From positions 3,302 to 47,271 of the IMG/VR virus record IMGVR_UViG_3300029448_000064: a DNA stretch of 43,970 bases; one strand, written 5' to 3'. Within the stretch, counting starts at the first letter, position 1, and the number at the start of each line of letters is the position of its first letter. The stretch is from a virus. A program made the translations under genes and the position numbers. Shown in pieces: positions 7,965 through 19,117 of the stretch. The notes below the pieces were generated by a model. It saw only the letters and a list, made by a program, of their open reading frames with translations, made no database searches and had not been told where the DNA came from.

Positions 7965-8786
7965 ATGGGATTTATAAAAAACTCACCAATGTATGGGCCT
8001 CCTGCACCTACACCAGGAACTAATTATTATGATGGACCTTATAATACATCAACTTATTCATCACCTATAGGTCCTAGACAACCAAGTCCAACTTATAATA
8101 GTCCTATAGGTCCTCAGTTACCTACGACTTCTACTGGATCTAATAACCCTGTTGCAGGTAGAACTGACTTTTCTCTTTTTAATCAGCAACCTTTATTAAA
8201 TAGAATGGCACCACCAAATCCAACAGGACCTGGTATGAGACCGTTAGCAAAGATTGCACAATTTGGTGGTAAAGTATCATCGTTTTTTGCGGCAGCTAAT
8301 CCTATATTAGCAGGTATAGGAGCAGTAGCAGGATTCTTTAGTGCTAGATCAGCAAGAAGAAGAGCAAGAAGAGAAGCAAGAGCACGTAAAGATAGAGCTA
8401 TAAAGAGTGAAGATTTACTAATAGGTGCAGCAAAAAATGTTGCAGCTAGAACTAGTCAACAACAAGGCTTTTTAAAAGAAGAGTATAACATAGGTAATCG
8501 TGCAGGAATACAATCTCAATATACAAACATAGGTAAGACCGAAGCAATTTTTGGAACTGCTAATTTAGTAGGAGCAGGTAGTCAAGATATGATGACTGAG
8601 AACTTAGAAAACAATTATAGCAATCAATTTGATATGGCTAAGCTAGGTTTAGACAAAGGTATGGACGCTTTAGCTAGAGCAAAAGAATCTGAATTAAGAG
8701 GTATAGAAGGTAATTTATTAGAACTGTCTGCATACTCTAAAAGAAATATGAGTGTGTTAGATATGATAGGAGGAAGTGTAACATGA
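7965..8786 (+). CDS. Internal virion protein, T7 gp14-like in position and layout
   Basis: A 273-residue protein. ATG 7965 is chosen because AGGAGAG lies directly upstream. The N-terminal ~95 residues are Pro/Gly/Ser-rich, with Tyr-x-Ser-Pro-Ile-Gly-Pro repeated. Then follows a hydrophobic segment (about 105-130: Phe-Phe-Ala-Ala-Ala-Asn-Pro-Ile-Leu-Ala-Gly-Ile-Gly-Ala-Val-Ala-Gly), an Arg-rich patch and a long helical region. Podovirus small ejection proteins combine a membrane-inserting segment and helices and stand first in the ejection gene trio, as here. The assignment is by analogy. Confidence 0.6.
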   Translation: MGFIKNSPMYGPPAPTPGTNYYDGPYNTSTYSSPIGPRQPSPTYNSPIGPQLPTTSTGSNNPVAGRTDFSLFNQQPLLNRMAPPNPTGPGMRPLAKIAQFGGKVSSFFAAANPILAGIGAVAGFFSARSARRRARREARARKDRAIKSEDLLIGAAKNVAARTSQQQGFLKEEYNIGNRAGIQSQYTNIGKTEAIFGTANLVGAGSQDMMTENLENNYSNQFDMAKLGLDKGMDALARAKESELRGIEGNLLELSAYSKRNMSVLDMIGGSVT

Positions 8787-9484
8787 GTTATAGTAACGAA
8801 GCAATAACAGCACTAGCACAGCTAGCACAAGCAACTGGAGGCTTACATGATAGGTTAAGCAAAGAAAGTAATGATGCCAGAGCTATAGCTGGAGAAATGA
8901 TTACAGCAGCTAATGCTGCTAAGTTGCAAACAGCAATGAAGTTAGGTGAATTAAATATGTTGGAAAGACAACAGCTTACTAAAGAAAGTTTAATAGCGTT
9001 AAAAGGTATTACTGCTGCTAGAATTACAGCTGGAGAAATGGAAAGTTCTTCTTTAGAAAATATAGAACAAGCTATAGATGATGGTGATAGCCTTAGTTAT
9101 TTAGGTAGTGCAAACTTTGGAGATGCACGTAGTGTTAGAAAAGATTTTGCAGAGTATGTAGATTCTATAGAAGAACAAATAGAAGGACAGAAATTAAGTC
9201 TTGCAGATATTATGACTAAGAAAAACTTTTTAGGTAAAGATTCATCAATAGTAACTGGTACTGTAGATGAGTTAACAGTAATGAGAAATAATTTACAAAA
9301 TGCATTATCAGCAGTAGAGCAAACACAACAGTTTGATCCTGACTTAGATAAAACTATTATTACTAAAGGTAAAAGACCTAGAACAGTATTAGGAATATTT
9401 ACAGATACTGAAGAAGATGTAGCTAAAAGAGCAAACAAAAAAATAGACTTGATAGATAGTTTAATTAAAGCATTAGAAAAATAG
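8783..9484 (+). CDS. Internal virion / ejection protein, helical
   Basis: A 233-residue, nearly all-helical protein with Ala/Leu/Glu heptads. It starts in an ATGA overlap with the previous gene and its stop overlaps the GTG of the giant gene. It stands in the middle of what looks like a T7 gp14-gp15-gp16-like trio, so a role in forming or filling the DNA ejection channel is inferred. There is no signal peptide, transmembrane segment or enzymatic motif. Confidence 0.55.
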   Translation: MSYSNEAITALAQLAQATGGLHDRLSKESNDARAIAGEMITAANAAKLQTAMKLGELNMLERQQLTKESLIALKGITAARITAGEMESSSLENIEQAIDDGDSLSYLGSANFGDARSVRKDFAEYVDSIEEQIEGQKLSLADIMTKKNFLGKDSSIVTGTVDELTVMRNNLQNALSAVEQTQQFDPDLDKTIITKGKRPRTVLGIFTDTEEDVAKRANKKIDLIDSLIKALEK

Positions 9485-12400
9485 TGGAAAACTTTAGTAA
9501 TTTTCAGCTAATCTATTTAGATGATGCATTAAAAGGTGGGTTAGTTACACCTGAAGACTACCTAAGTAGGTTAGAACTTGCATACAGAGCTAACCCTACA
9601 TCTTTTAACGAAGATGAAGTAGACTACATTGAAAAACAATTTAAGAAAGTAGATGTTAAGTTTGAACGTGACATGGTGGCGGGGGAAGCTAATGTTCTTA
9701 GTACTGTTAATCAATTTGTATCTGGTTTAGTAGAAGGTTTTACTACGTTAGGATGGTCAGAAGAACCTGATACAACAGTAGAATCTATATCTAATAAGCT
9801 AGGTCATTTAATTGGTTTTGCTCCTGATGTAATAGCATCGTTCTTTTCTATGGGTACGTACCTACCAGTAGCTACAGCTAAACGTATTGGTAAAGTAGGT
9901 TCTGGATTAACACAAGCAGGATTAAAAAAAGCAGCAGAAAAAGCACCTGCTATATTTCGTAAGGAAGTAGCACCAAAAACATTTATGTTACAATCAATAC
10001 CTATGAAGATAGCTGATAAAGTAACTGCACAAATAAAAGGTAGTATAGGTAAGTCTAGTTTAGAAGCAGGTGGTTATTTATCTAAAGGTATATTTGCTAA
10101 TAAAAAATTTAGAGCTATAGGAGAGCAAGGATTACACTTAGGTGTAGCATTAGGTGTGTCTTCTTGGAAAGAAGGACCTAGTGGAATGGTGCAAGCAGGT
10201 ATGCATGGTGCTGCAGCTGGTGCTATATTTGGTACTATAGGTAACTATGTTAATATAGGTAAGCTTATAGAAAATCCTAAGACTAGAGCAGAAGGTTTAA
10301 GAATTGTTAAAGGAGTAGCTAAAACAATATCAGATGATACAGCTAAGATGGAAGGTATAGACATGTTAGTTAAAGGTACTTTAGGTGCAGGTTTCCAGGG
10401 TGGTATGGCAACTATGCAAGGAGCACCAGTAGCTGAGCAAGTTTATGAGTATTTATTAGGTGGTTTCTTTGGTGCAACTGCACGTAGTGTAGGTTTTGTA
10501 GATAGACAAAGATGGATTATGAAGAACGACCCTAACTTATATGAGCTAGGTAAGCCAGTAGAAAAAATTATAAAAGAAATAGAAGCAGATCCAGAGTTTG
10601 GAAAGTTAGATAAGTCAGATCAATCGTATATTAAAAACCATATAGCTTTAGTACAACAACAAAAGTTTGATCAATTTGCCCCTTTAATTGGAAACATATT
10701 ACCTGAGTTTGCTGCAATAGCTAAAGAGAAAGGTTATAATCTTAAGAATTTAAATCAGAAACAATACGAAGAAGTTATACAAGATTATAAAAATGAAAAC
10801 GCTGCAGCAGGAATAGAACCAGCTGAATCTACAATATTAAAAGCAGCTACTATAGTAGAAGATGCTGCACCAGGAGGATTTAAACCTGCTAAAATAGTAA
10901 GTGAAAAACCCAGAAGAGCTGAAATTGTTGGAGAAAAAACGGGAGAAGCAGAAAGAATAGAGATAGAAAGAGCTGAAATTATTGAAAAAGAACCTTATAA
11001 AGAAGGTGCTAAAGACCAAAGAATAGATATAACTATAGCAGAAATGACTGAAGCTTTACAAACTAGAGACGCAACAGATCCTCCAGGAGTATTTAAAAAT
11101 AGAGACATAGAAATTATAGCAGATAATTTACGTTCATTTAAAATAGGTAAAAATAACGATGAAGTTATTATTGATTTAAATAGAATAGCTGAAGAAAGTA
11201 AGTATGAATATAATGAATTTATAGGTAAGATATTTAAAGAGTATGGAGTAGATGGTAAAACATTTTTAAGTGGAGAGTTAGGGGAAGTAAATAGAAATAG
11301 ACTTGGTAGTTATTTAAAATTAAAAAAACATTACGACAATAGATCTGATTTAGAAATAGATTTAAGTAGTAATAATGTTAGAATAGAAGTAATGCCTATA
11401 CAATCTGAAAAGGGTGAAGCTCTTGGAGGTGAAAGACCTCAAAATAAATTTAACAAAACTTTTGGATTAGAAGGACAACCTAAACCTAGATTAATAATTA
11501 GAAAAAGTTATATAACAAATGCATTAGAAAAATTTGGAAGTAGTCAAGGAAATAATAAAATAAAAACTAGGCAAACATTTACAAGAGAAAATCCTTTAGG
11601 TTATGACAGAGCAGAGTTTAAAGATTTTTTAACTAAAGAAATATTACTTGATATAAGACAAGCTGCTAAGAAAAGAGGAGCATATGTTTATGGTGGTGCA
11701 AAAGACAGTGGAGTTATATTGTTACATCGTTTTCCTATTAGTGAAAATCCAGAATCATTAAACTTTTTTTCTAGAGCACAGCAAATAGAGTTTATACAAA
11801 AAACATTTAGTTCAAACAAAACTAAAGATGGATTACACTTTGGATTAAATTTAAAAAAATTAAAAATAAATCCTAAAAGTAAAGAAGAAATAAACGCTGT
11901 AGATAAAGTAAAAGAAATTATTTCTAACATTCATTACTCTTTAGTAGAAGCTGGATACTTAGATACTAGTGTAGAGTTAAACTTTAATAGGTTTAATGCT
12001 GCTTATATTAAATATAAAAACGATCCATTGTTTAGTAGTGTACAAAAATTTAATAAGTATAATAATTTAGCACAAGGTGCTGACATACCATTAGAAAATT
12101 CAGACTATACTAATGCATTAAATACCAAGATAAAATTAAAACTAGATGGTAAAGATATTGATAAACCAGATTATTCTTTTGATGGCTTTATGAATGTTAT
12201 GATGATGCAAACAGATAAGGCTATGAAAGATAATCCATTTGAAGTTGGTGGTAAATTTTCTGAATCTGGTACTGATGCAGTAGTATATCAAAGACAAGAT
12301 ATATTTGATATAACACAAACTAAAAACTTTAGACCAGCAAAGAATGGATTTTTAAAACTTGTAGGTTATAGTAGTCCAAGGAATGGAGTAGGTAATATAT

Positions 12401-15400
12401 TAATGAAGACTGGTACCTTTAGAGCTACTGATGCTATGAATAAATTTATGATAAAAAATGACATACATATGATTGGTACAGATACTGCTATGAAAACTCA
12501 ATTAGGTTTGAAGAAGCATGTTTTAACTTACAGTAAACAATTAAATGAATGGATAGCATTTGCTGGAGCTAAAACTATACAACCATTTAGAATGAGACCA
12601 GAAGAACTATACCTTAACATGGGTGTATATGAAAACGATTCTAAGATTAATACTAACCTACCTTTATTAAAACAAATGTTTGATAAGATAAATGTAAATC
12701 AATTAGGTAAAGATGCTGAAGCTTTTAAAGCAGACTATTCTGAATTAATAGAAACATCTATTAAAGGTGTAGACGTAGTTAACAAAGAGTTTATAAAAGC
12801 TAGAGATGAATATTTTAAAAGTGGAAGAGATGAATATCAAATAAAAGATATTGATGAGTTAAGTTTAGATCTTGTAGAAGAAAGTATTAACAGTGGTGCT
12901 GGGACTGTTTTTGGTAGAAAAATGATTAAAGCTTTAATGGAAAGAGGTCAACAAGATTACCATAAATTAATAGAAGAGTCTACAGATTATGTAGATAAAA
13001 AAGTATATGGTATAGAAACGTATCAGATACCTGACATACTAAACAAGGTAGATTACGAACCTACAGCATTGTTAGCACAGCCTATGATATCTTATATAAA
13101 CAGAACGTTGTTAAGATATAGAACTTCTAGATTAGTAAAGCCTCATACTAGGTACGGTGCTACTGCAAAATTAGCTCCAAGAGATAATGAAATAGAACAA
13201 CTATTTAAAACATCATTACGTGATGACACTTTTTTATTACACGAATCTTTTGGTAAAGACTTTATGGTTAATGTTAAGCTTGATAAGAAAGATGGTGGTG
13301 GAGAGTTTACTTTGGAAACAGTGTTTGAAGTTTATAAAGACACTGTAGATCCAAAAAGTAAATCTAACTATACTGCTGAACAAAAATTTGCATACAAAGA
13401 AGCATTAGATTTTATAATTGTAAGGTCTCCTAACTCTGGTAACGGAGGTGTAAGAGTATTAAAGTTTCGTGGATTTGTAAAACGTAAAGGATATGGTATA
13501 GTTACTACATCTAAAAACGATTACTATTTAGGTGGTGCAGATAAAGATGCTGACTCTGTAAACATGTATCAGAACATGTCTAAAACTACTAAAGAAGTAT
13601 TTAAAAAATATGAAAATGAATTATACGATCCAGTTACAAAAGAAACATTTAGTTTTGAAAAGTCTTCTGGAATATTTGCAGACTTAATTAAAGAGTATGC
13701 TCCTTCAAAATTTGATGGACAAATTATGAGAGATCTATTTGACCCTGCCGTTCGTATCGATATTGCTAGAACTGCTAGAAGAGGTAAACAAAATATTAGT
13801 TATGTAGTAGATGGATCAGTAAGAATGCAAAACATATTAGATTTAATACAACAAAACAATGGAGAGATATCTACTATTCAAGCTAACGAAGCTAATGCTA
13901 ATCCTATTTTAGTAAAATTAAAATCAAGTTATCCTGGTAAAGGTAGGCTTACGTCAGAACAAATGGCTAAAGAATTACAAAAAGATAGTTATCAAATTAT
14001 AAATTTAATGGCTGACTCTTCTAATTTTACAACTATGCCTACACCTGATGTAATATTAAATAGAATGTTTAATACTTATTTTGAAATAATTGGTCAAGGT
14101 ACTCATTATAGAGGTGGAAAAACAGTAAACACTAACATGAAAGATTACAGAGAAGTTATGCAAAATCTAAGAGTGTTTAGATCTATAGAAGATGTACACT
14201 CTGTATTGTATAAAGGTAAAACTAATGGACAATTAAATCCAGATTACTATACTACTATAGCAGAAAACTATATAAGAGACTGGGGAGAATCAAATAATTA
14301 TTATTATACTTTAGCTAAAGGAGTTATTGATAATCCAAATTTTGTAATAAATCCTTTTCAGTTTTATGGTAATGAAATAATTAAGAAAAATTTAGGTGCT
14401 TCTAATTATGGAATATACGAAGCTACATCTTTATATGTACAAAGATTAAGAGATTTAGTTGCTAATAATAAATTATTTAAACAGGCTGGACTATTAGATA
14501 CATACAACTCTGACATAGAAAGTAAATTAAATTTAAAATTACTTATAAAAGAACCTACTTTATTACACAACAAATTAATGGAATACCAAGGTATGTGGAG
14601 AAGTTTAAGATTGTCTGATTATTTTATAAACAGTATGTCGGCTAGAGAAGATATACCTTATGGTAGTGAAACAGCTGAACTTATAGTTAAAGATATTATA
14701 AGAACTACATACAATATTAAATCATTCTTACAAGAAAATAGTTCTATAACTATGGATACTGTAATAGGTGGTAAGCGTAATGCAGAACCTAAAGATATAA
14801 ATCAAAATATAGCTAACCTAAAACAACAGTATGCAGAAAAATATCCTGAAATATTTAAAGAGATAGAATCAGTTATGGATTCATGGTTGTTAACTAAAAC
14901 AGCTATGATAGATCCTGCTAAAACAAAGTTTCAAGAAGAAATGCATGTTGATTTATTTCAACAAGGTCTAAAGATGGACAAAGAAATAGAGTTTTATTTA
15001 AAGAATGGAAACGAAAACAATTTAAAGAAAGCTTTTTATAATAAGAATGCAGCATTTAATAAATATGTACCAGACGGACACTTCTTAATTAAGTCTATTG
15101 CTATAAATAATAACAATCGTAAACAATTTTTTAAAGACTTAACAGTTATGTTATCAGAAAATTTAGAATCTATATCATCTAAACTACAATTAAATGAAGC
15201 TCAATTACAAGTTAGAGATTTTCAAAAAAATCAACCTGAATATATACCAATAGAAGTAATGAAAGATAATCCTAGTTTTCAATACAATCCTAATACTGGT
15301 AAAGGTAAACCTCCAGCAAATACTTCAGCTCCAAAAAATAAAAAAGTTTATAAAACTAGAGACATTATTGAGAACTTAGAAAATAATTTAATAGAAACAT

Positions 15401-18400
15401 TACCTCAATTTGATTGGACTCAAAGTAAAACAAATCCTAATAAAGTTATAACAGAAGCAGCTGATATAGAAATTAAAAGAACAAAAGAAATCTTACGTAA
15501 AAATCCTTCTGCTATTGAAAGGTTTGAAGAATTGTTTTTAGATTTAACATTTAGGTCAGAAGGTATAGGTAAAAGATTAGAACTGTTAACTACTAAAGAT
15601 TTAAAAATGTTAAATGATGCATTACAAGATAGGTTTAGTGCAAGAAGTATATTAGATAAGGTTACTGGAGAATTAAAACGTAAGCCAGGATGGATAGAAC
15701 AAACTTTAAACTATGAAGTTATAGGTAAAACATTAGAAGGTTTTGACAGAGTGGAATATGAAAAAAGAGCTATACCTATACTAGATAAATTTGGTCAAGA
15801 CAAACCTAAAACAATGAATGTTGTATTACCTACTAGTTCATTAGAACAAATAAGATTAAACATAGATAGATTTGATGGGCTAACACGTATACAAAGTAAT
15901 GCTATTGAAAAGAAACATACTGGTACATACTCATGGTTAAGTGTTAACGATCCAAATTTAAACAAACATGTTAATACATTAGTAGAAGCAGCGTGGCACT
16001 CTATTGAATACAATAATGGTAGGTATCCTACTGGAGAAAAAGGTGAGATATCAAGAAAGATATTAAAAGAAAACATGATGGACTCTATTGCACAAGTAGA
16101 AAAATTAGGTGATTTAAAATTTCCTGTACCTTCTAACAAGCTACCTGGTGAAAAAAGTGGAGAAGGTATAACAAGATATAAATCAGCTGCAGAAACAATA
16201 GAAGTAATTAAAGCAGATATGATAAAAGGTAACAAAGGAATTAATGATTACTACATTAAAAGTAGATGGCAACAATTAGGTAAACTACTATCACAAGCTA
16301 AAGTTCCTGGATTAAAAATTAAAAAATTAAAACATAAAGGTAAAGATGTAATTACTGTTGTAGGTGAATACAAGCCTAAAAAAATAATAGCACCTGGACA
16401 AAAAGGATTTGAAGAACAACAATTAGATTTAATGTTCTTAGATAAAAATGGATTAATAAGAGAAGACAGAGTGTCAGCTATATTTAGACACATTGAACGT
16501 ACACAAAATTTAGGTAGAGAAGTTATTAACACTTCATTACCAAGTGCTAATGATTACAGATATATAAAATATCAAATGGAAATTAAAGACAGAGTTGCAT
16601 TTGCTTACAAAGATATAGATGTATATAAGCCATTAAAAAAACAAGATGCAGACAAAGTAAAAAAATATGTAGAGATGGAACGAGACAAAGCAGGTTACAG
16701 TAAACACTTTATTGGAGACGTGCGTGAGGGGTATATGCCTAGACTTGGTCACACTATGATTAAGAAAAACATACCACTAGTTGAGAAGTTTATAAAAGAC
16801 AGAGTAGAAAATAGAATAGTTGAAGCTAGAAAAGATCCATCAAGATTACCATTGAAGTTTAGAATGTTACAACAATACGGTAAAAAAACAACTGAAGAAA
16901 TATTAGATCTATATAGAGAAGCTGAAACAGCTAAGTTTGAAAGATCAACTCAATACGAAGCAACTTCAGGACAAGTAGAATCAGAACGACAAGTATTAGA
17001 TTTACTTACACGACCAAACACCGATGGTTATGTCGGTGATTATGCAGCATCAATGACCAAGTCTAGAGCAGATGAATTTGTACCTTACTATAAAAAAGAT
17101 TTAGATGCATTGCGTATGTATGAAGCTGGATTTTTTAAATCACATTTAACAAACTTAGCAGGATTACGTACTGAAATAATCTTACGTAGGTTTGATTATA
17201 AAAATAAAGGTGAGAAATTTGTAAAGAACTGGTCTAATTATATGAGGAATGCAGCAGTAAATATGATGGGTATGTCATCTTACAGAGCACTGAACATACA
17301 TGGTATACAACAAAAAGATCAAGCTTTGTTTAAAAGATATATCAAAAACAAATTAGAACGAAAAGGTATGAAGCTTACACTTGACAGAGAAAAAGATTTG
17401 TTAATGGATTTTGATCATGCTATATCAGTAAGTGCAACTGAACAACAACACATATTGTTTAAGCATACTAAGGGAACAAAAAAAGAAGGTGTAATAGATA
17501 TTGATGCTGCTATTAAAGAAGTTGAAGCATTAAGAATGGAAAGAGCTATGCAATTATCAGAAGAAGTTAACACTACTGGTAAGTATGGTACTCTGTATCA
17601 TTACACTTCAGACGAAGCAGCTGTTAAATTATTTAAAGGACTAGATAAATTATTTGGTAATAGAATATTTGGTCCGTTACCTAAATCTCCAATGGAAGAA
17701 CGTTACACAATTATGAAACGTATAAGAGCATTGAGTGATCTTGAAGGTAAGTTTGAGTTGTTATCATTATTGTCTCACCCTAAAACTGCTATTACTAATT
17801 TATATGGTGGTACCGTTAATACCATATCAGATACAGGTTGGAAATCATTTAGACGAGCTAACAATTCTATGTGGATGAAAGAAAATATATTTAAAGATGC
17901 ATCATTTAAAGTTGTAGACGAATCTACAGGTAAATTAAAAAGACATTACTTTGAAAGCAGAAAAGAAATTGATATGTGGTTAGAGTCTATTGGTGTATAT
18001 GATCAAATGTTTTTAGACATGGTATCCTTAGACAGAAACTTTGGACAGAAAGGTGTTGTTAAATTTTGGCAAGAGTTTATTGTTCGTATGAATAGAAACG
18101 TACGTACAAAAGGAATTGAAACACAAGAAGCATACGAAACACAACAACGTAAAACATTAAGAGAAGTAGCCAGAGATCTTAAAGTAGAGATACCAATAGT
18201 AGAGTTTGGTGCTTTACCTATGAAATGGTCTGAACGTAAACTACGTGGTACTGCATTCTTAGCTAATTATATTAACATGCATCAAAATGTATTGGGTAAA
18301 CAAATGTCTGACTTAATGCCTTTTGATAGTCCAGTGTTTATTGATTATGGATTAAAAGGTGTATTGTCTTCTCAGTTTATGTATCAAGCTACCTTTAGAC

Positions 18401-19023
18401 CTAACTTTGCTAACACTTCTTTAGGTCGTGTACTTACTAGGTTCCAGCCTTATGCTTGGAATAGTGTAGGTAGACGTATGAAACTATTTAAAGGTGCTAG
18501 ACAATCACAATGGAACAGTGAGCATCAAGCAAGTAAAAAATTCCAAAGACAATTTACATTTGATTTAATGTCATTAGCTTTAGCTAACGTATTTGTTGCA
18601 AGTATTTTTGAATATGCATTATCACCTCCAATGTCATGGATGCAAGACTCTGCACAATTATTATTTGGTGATCCCAAAGAACGTGAACGAGCTTTTTTTA
18701 GTTCTTATCCTCATCCAGTATTAGCACCATTACAAATTGTAACACCTCCTATAGGTAGGTTTGTAATATCTCCTATAAGTTCTTTATTGAATAACGATTT
18801 TGAATCATTTACACAATATCAATTAGCAACATATTTTCCTTTTGGTAGATTGTATCGTGATGCAAAGAAAACATACGAGTCTCCAGCTATGGCTGTTGAT
18901 TTTATGACAGGTATGCCATTACATCAAGTTCATACTATGCAAAGAGATCGACTCGAAAGAGATAAAATTCTTGAAGAGCAGCTGTCTGAAATGACAGACG
19001 ACATGAGGTCTGACTTCGAGTAA
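9484..19023 (+). CDS. Giant (3179 aa) internal virion protein; candidate two-barrel virion RNA polymerase
   Basis: A single frame of 9.5 kb, last gene of the rightward unit and third of an ejection-protein trio. Gly/Ala-rich hydrophobic segments lie near residues 105-125, 220-265 and 325-345, and one near the C terminus (about 3030-3050), which suits membrane passage. Residues 440-525 are a charged low-complexity linker. The key stretch is about 1300-1360: Arg1314-Ser-Pro, a run of beta strands (Val-Arg-Val-Leu-Lys-Phe-Arg-Gly-Phe), then Gly-Gly-Ala-Asp1353-Lys-Asp1355-Ala-Asp1357-Ser-Val. This is the layout of the second double-psi beta-barrel of RNA polymerases, where three Asp bind catalytic magnesium. 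Upstream, Asp900-Gly and Lys1004/Lys1010-Lys1011 could belong to the first barrel. crAss-like phages inject such a polymerase and N4 injects a 3500-residue one of another fold. The polymerase call is inference; the virion role is likelier. It starts with GTG and no visible ribosome site. Confidence 0.6.
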   Translation: MENFSNFQLIYLDDALKGGLVTPEDYLSRLELAYRANPTSFNEDEVDYIEKQFKKVDVKFERDMVAGEANVLSTVNQFVSGLVEGFTTLGWSEEPDTTVESISNKLGHLIGFAPDVIASFFSMGTYLPVATAKRIGKVGSGLTQAGLKKAAEKAPAIFRKEVAPKTFMLQSIPMKIADKVTAQIKGSIGKSSLEAGGYLSKGIFANKKFRAIGEQGLHLGVALGVSSWKEGPSGMVQAGMHGAAAGAIFGTIGNYVNIGKLIENPKTRAEGLRIVKGVAKTISDDTAKMEGIDMLVKGTLGAGFQGGMATMQGAPVAEQVYEYLLGGFFGATARSVGFVDRQRWIMKNDPNLYELGKPVEKIIKEIEADPEFGKLDKSDQSYIKNHIALVQQQKFDQFAPLIGNILPEFAAIAKEKGYNLKNLNQKQYEEVIQDYKNENAAAGIEPAESTILKAATIVEDAAPGGFKPAKIVSEKPRRAEIVGEKTGEAERIEIERAEIIEKEPYKEGAKDQRIDITIAEMTEALQTRDATDPPGVFKNRDIEIIADNLRSFKIGKNNDEVIIDLNRIAEESKYEYNEFIGKIFKEYGVDGKTFLSGELGEVNRNRLGSYLKLKKHYDNRSDLEIDLSSNNVRIEVMPIQSEKGEALGGERPQNKFNKTFGLEGQPKPRLIIRKSYITNALEKFGSSQGNNKIKTRQTFTRENPLGYDRAEFKDFLTKEILLDIRQAAKKRGAYVYGGAKDSGVILLHRFPISENPESLNFFSRAQQIEFIQKTFSSNKTKDGLHFGLNLKKLKINPKSKEEINAVDKVKEIISNIHYSLVEAGYLDTSVELNFNRFNAAYIKYKNDPLFSSVQKFNKYNNLAQGADIPLENSDYTNALNTKIKLKLDGKDIDKPDYSFDGFMNVMMMQTDKAMKDNPFEVGGKFSESGTDAVVYQRQDIFDITQTKNFRPAKNGFLKLVGYSSPRNGVGNILMKTGTFRATDAMNKFMIKNDIHMIGTDTAMKTQLGLKKHVLTYSKQLNEWIAFAGAKTIQPFRMRPEELYLNMGVYENDSKINTNLPLLKQMFDKINVNQLGKDAEAFKADYSELIETSIKGVDVVNKEFIKARDEYFKSGRDEYQIKDIDELSLDLVEESINSGAGTVFGRKMIKALMERGQQDYHKLIEESTDYVDKKVYGIETYQIPDILNKVDYEPTALLAQPMISYINRTLLRYRTSRLVKPHTRYGATAKLAPRDNEIEQLFKTSLRDDTFLLHESFGKDFMVNVKLDKKDGGGEFTLETVFEVYKDTVDPKSKSNYTAEQKFAYKEALDFIIVRSPNSGNGGVRVLKFRGFVKRKGYGIVTTSKNDYYLGGADKDADSVNMYQNMSKTTKEVFKKYENELYDPVTKETFSFEKSSGIFADLIKEYAPSKFDGQIMRDLFDPAVRIDIARTARRGKQNISYVVDGSVRMQNILDLIQQNNGEISTIQANEANANPILVKLKSSYPGKGRLTSEQMAKELQKDSYQIINLMADSSNFTTMPTPDVILNRMFNTYFEIIGQGTHYRGGKTVNTNMKDYREVMQNLRVFRSIEDVHSVLYKGKTNGQLNPDYYTTIAENYIRDWGESNNYYYTLAKGVIDNPNFVINPFQFYGNEIIKKNLGASNYGIYEATSLYVQRLRDLVANNKLFKQAGLLDTYNSDIESKLNLKLLIKEPTLLHNKLMEYQGMWRSLRLSDYFINSMSAREDIPYGSETAELIVKDIIRTTYNIKSFLQENSSITMDTVIGGKRNAEPKDINQNIANLKQQYAEKYPEIFKEIESVMDSWLLTKTAMIDPAKTKFQEEMHVDLFQQGLKMDKEIEFYLKNGNENNLKKAFYNKNAAFNKYVPDGHFLIKSIAINNNNRKQFFKDLTVMLSENLESISSKLQLNEAQLQVRDFQKNQPEYIPIEVMKDNPSFQYNPNTGKGKPPANTSAPKNKKVYKTRDIIENLENNLIETLPQFDWTQSKTNPNKVITEAADIEIKRTKEILRKNPSAIERFEELFLDLTFRSEGIGKRLELLTTKDLKMLNDALQDRFSARSILDKVTGELKRKPGWIEQTLNYEVIGKTLEGFDRVEYEKRAIPILDKFGQDKPKTMNVVLPTSSLEQIRLNIDRFDGLTRIQSNAIEKKHTGTYSWLSVNDPNLNKHVNTLVEAAWHSIEYNNGRYPTGEKGEISRKILKENMMDSIAQVEKLGDLKFPVPSNKLPGEKSGEGITRYKSAAETIEVIKADMIKGNKGINDYYIKSRWQQLGKLLSQAKVPGLKIKKLKHKGKDVITVVGEYKPKKIIAPGQKGFEEQQLDLMFLDKNGLIREDRVSAIFRHIERTQNLGREVINTSLPSANDYRYIKYQMEIKDRVAFAYKDIDVYKPLKKQDADKVKKYVEMERDKAGYSKHFIGDVREGYMPRLGHTMIKKNIPLVEKFIKDRVENRIVEARKDPSRLPLKFRMLQQYGKKTTEEILDLYREAETAKFERSTQYEATSGQVESERQVLDLLTRPNTDGYVGDYAASMTKSRADEFVPYYKKDLDALRMYEAGFFKSHLTNLAGLRTEIILRRFDYKNKGEKFVKNWSNYMRNAAVNMMGMSSYRALNIHGIQQKDQALFKRYIKNKLERKGMKLTLDREKDLLMDFDHAISVSATEQQHILFKHTKGTKKEGVIDIDAAIKEVEALRMERAMQLSEEVNTTGKYGTLYHYTSDEAAVKLFKGLDKLFGNRIFGPLPKSPMEERYTIMKRIRALSDLEGKFELLSLLSHPKTAITNLYGGTVNTISDTGWKSFRRANNSMWMKENIFKDASFKVVDESTGKLKRHYFESRKEIDMWLESIGVYDQMFLDMVSLDRNFGQKGVVKFWQEFIVRMNRNVRTKGIETQEAYETQQRKTLREVARDLKVEIPIVEFGALPMKWSERKLRGTAFLANYINMHQNVLGKQMSDLMPFDSPVFIDYGLKGVLSSQFMYQATFRPNFANTSLGRVLTRFQPYAWNSVGRRMKLFKGARQSQWNSEHQASKKFQRQFTFDLMSLALANVFVASIFEYALSPPMSWMQDSAQLLFGDPKERERAFFSSYPHPVLAPLQIVTPPIGRFVISPISSLLNNDFESFTQYQLATYFPFGRLYRDAKKTYESPAMAVDFMTGMPLHQVHTMQRDRLERDKILEEQLSEMTDDMRSDFE

Positions 19024-19117
19024 GATAATCGATTCTAGGGCTATCCTCGTGCCTTGTATGTACCTTCTTTTCTTTTTCGGTGGCTGATATTCTTAATTCC
19101 TCTTCCTTTTAAATTCT

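Noticed and set aside
10837-11930. Reverse-strand open frames inside the giant gene (also 15795-16532)
   Set aside because: Low-complexity shadow frames opposite a long well-behaved coding frame, with no ribosome sites.
9484-19023. T7/N4 single-subunit type RNA polymerase
   Set aside because: I could not find the His-Asp-Asp/Ser or Lys-x3-Tyr-Gly motifs of that family; only the two-barrel style Asp triad stands out.
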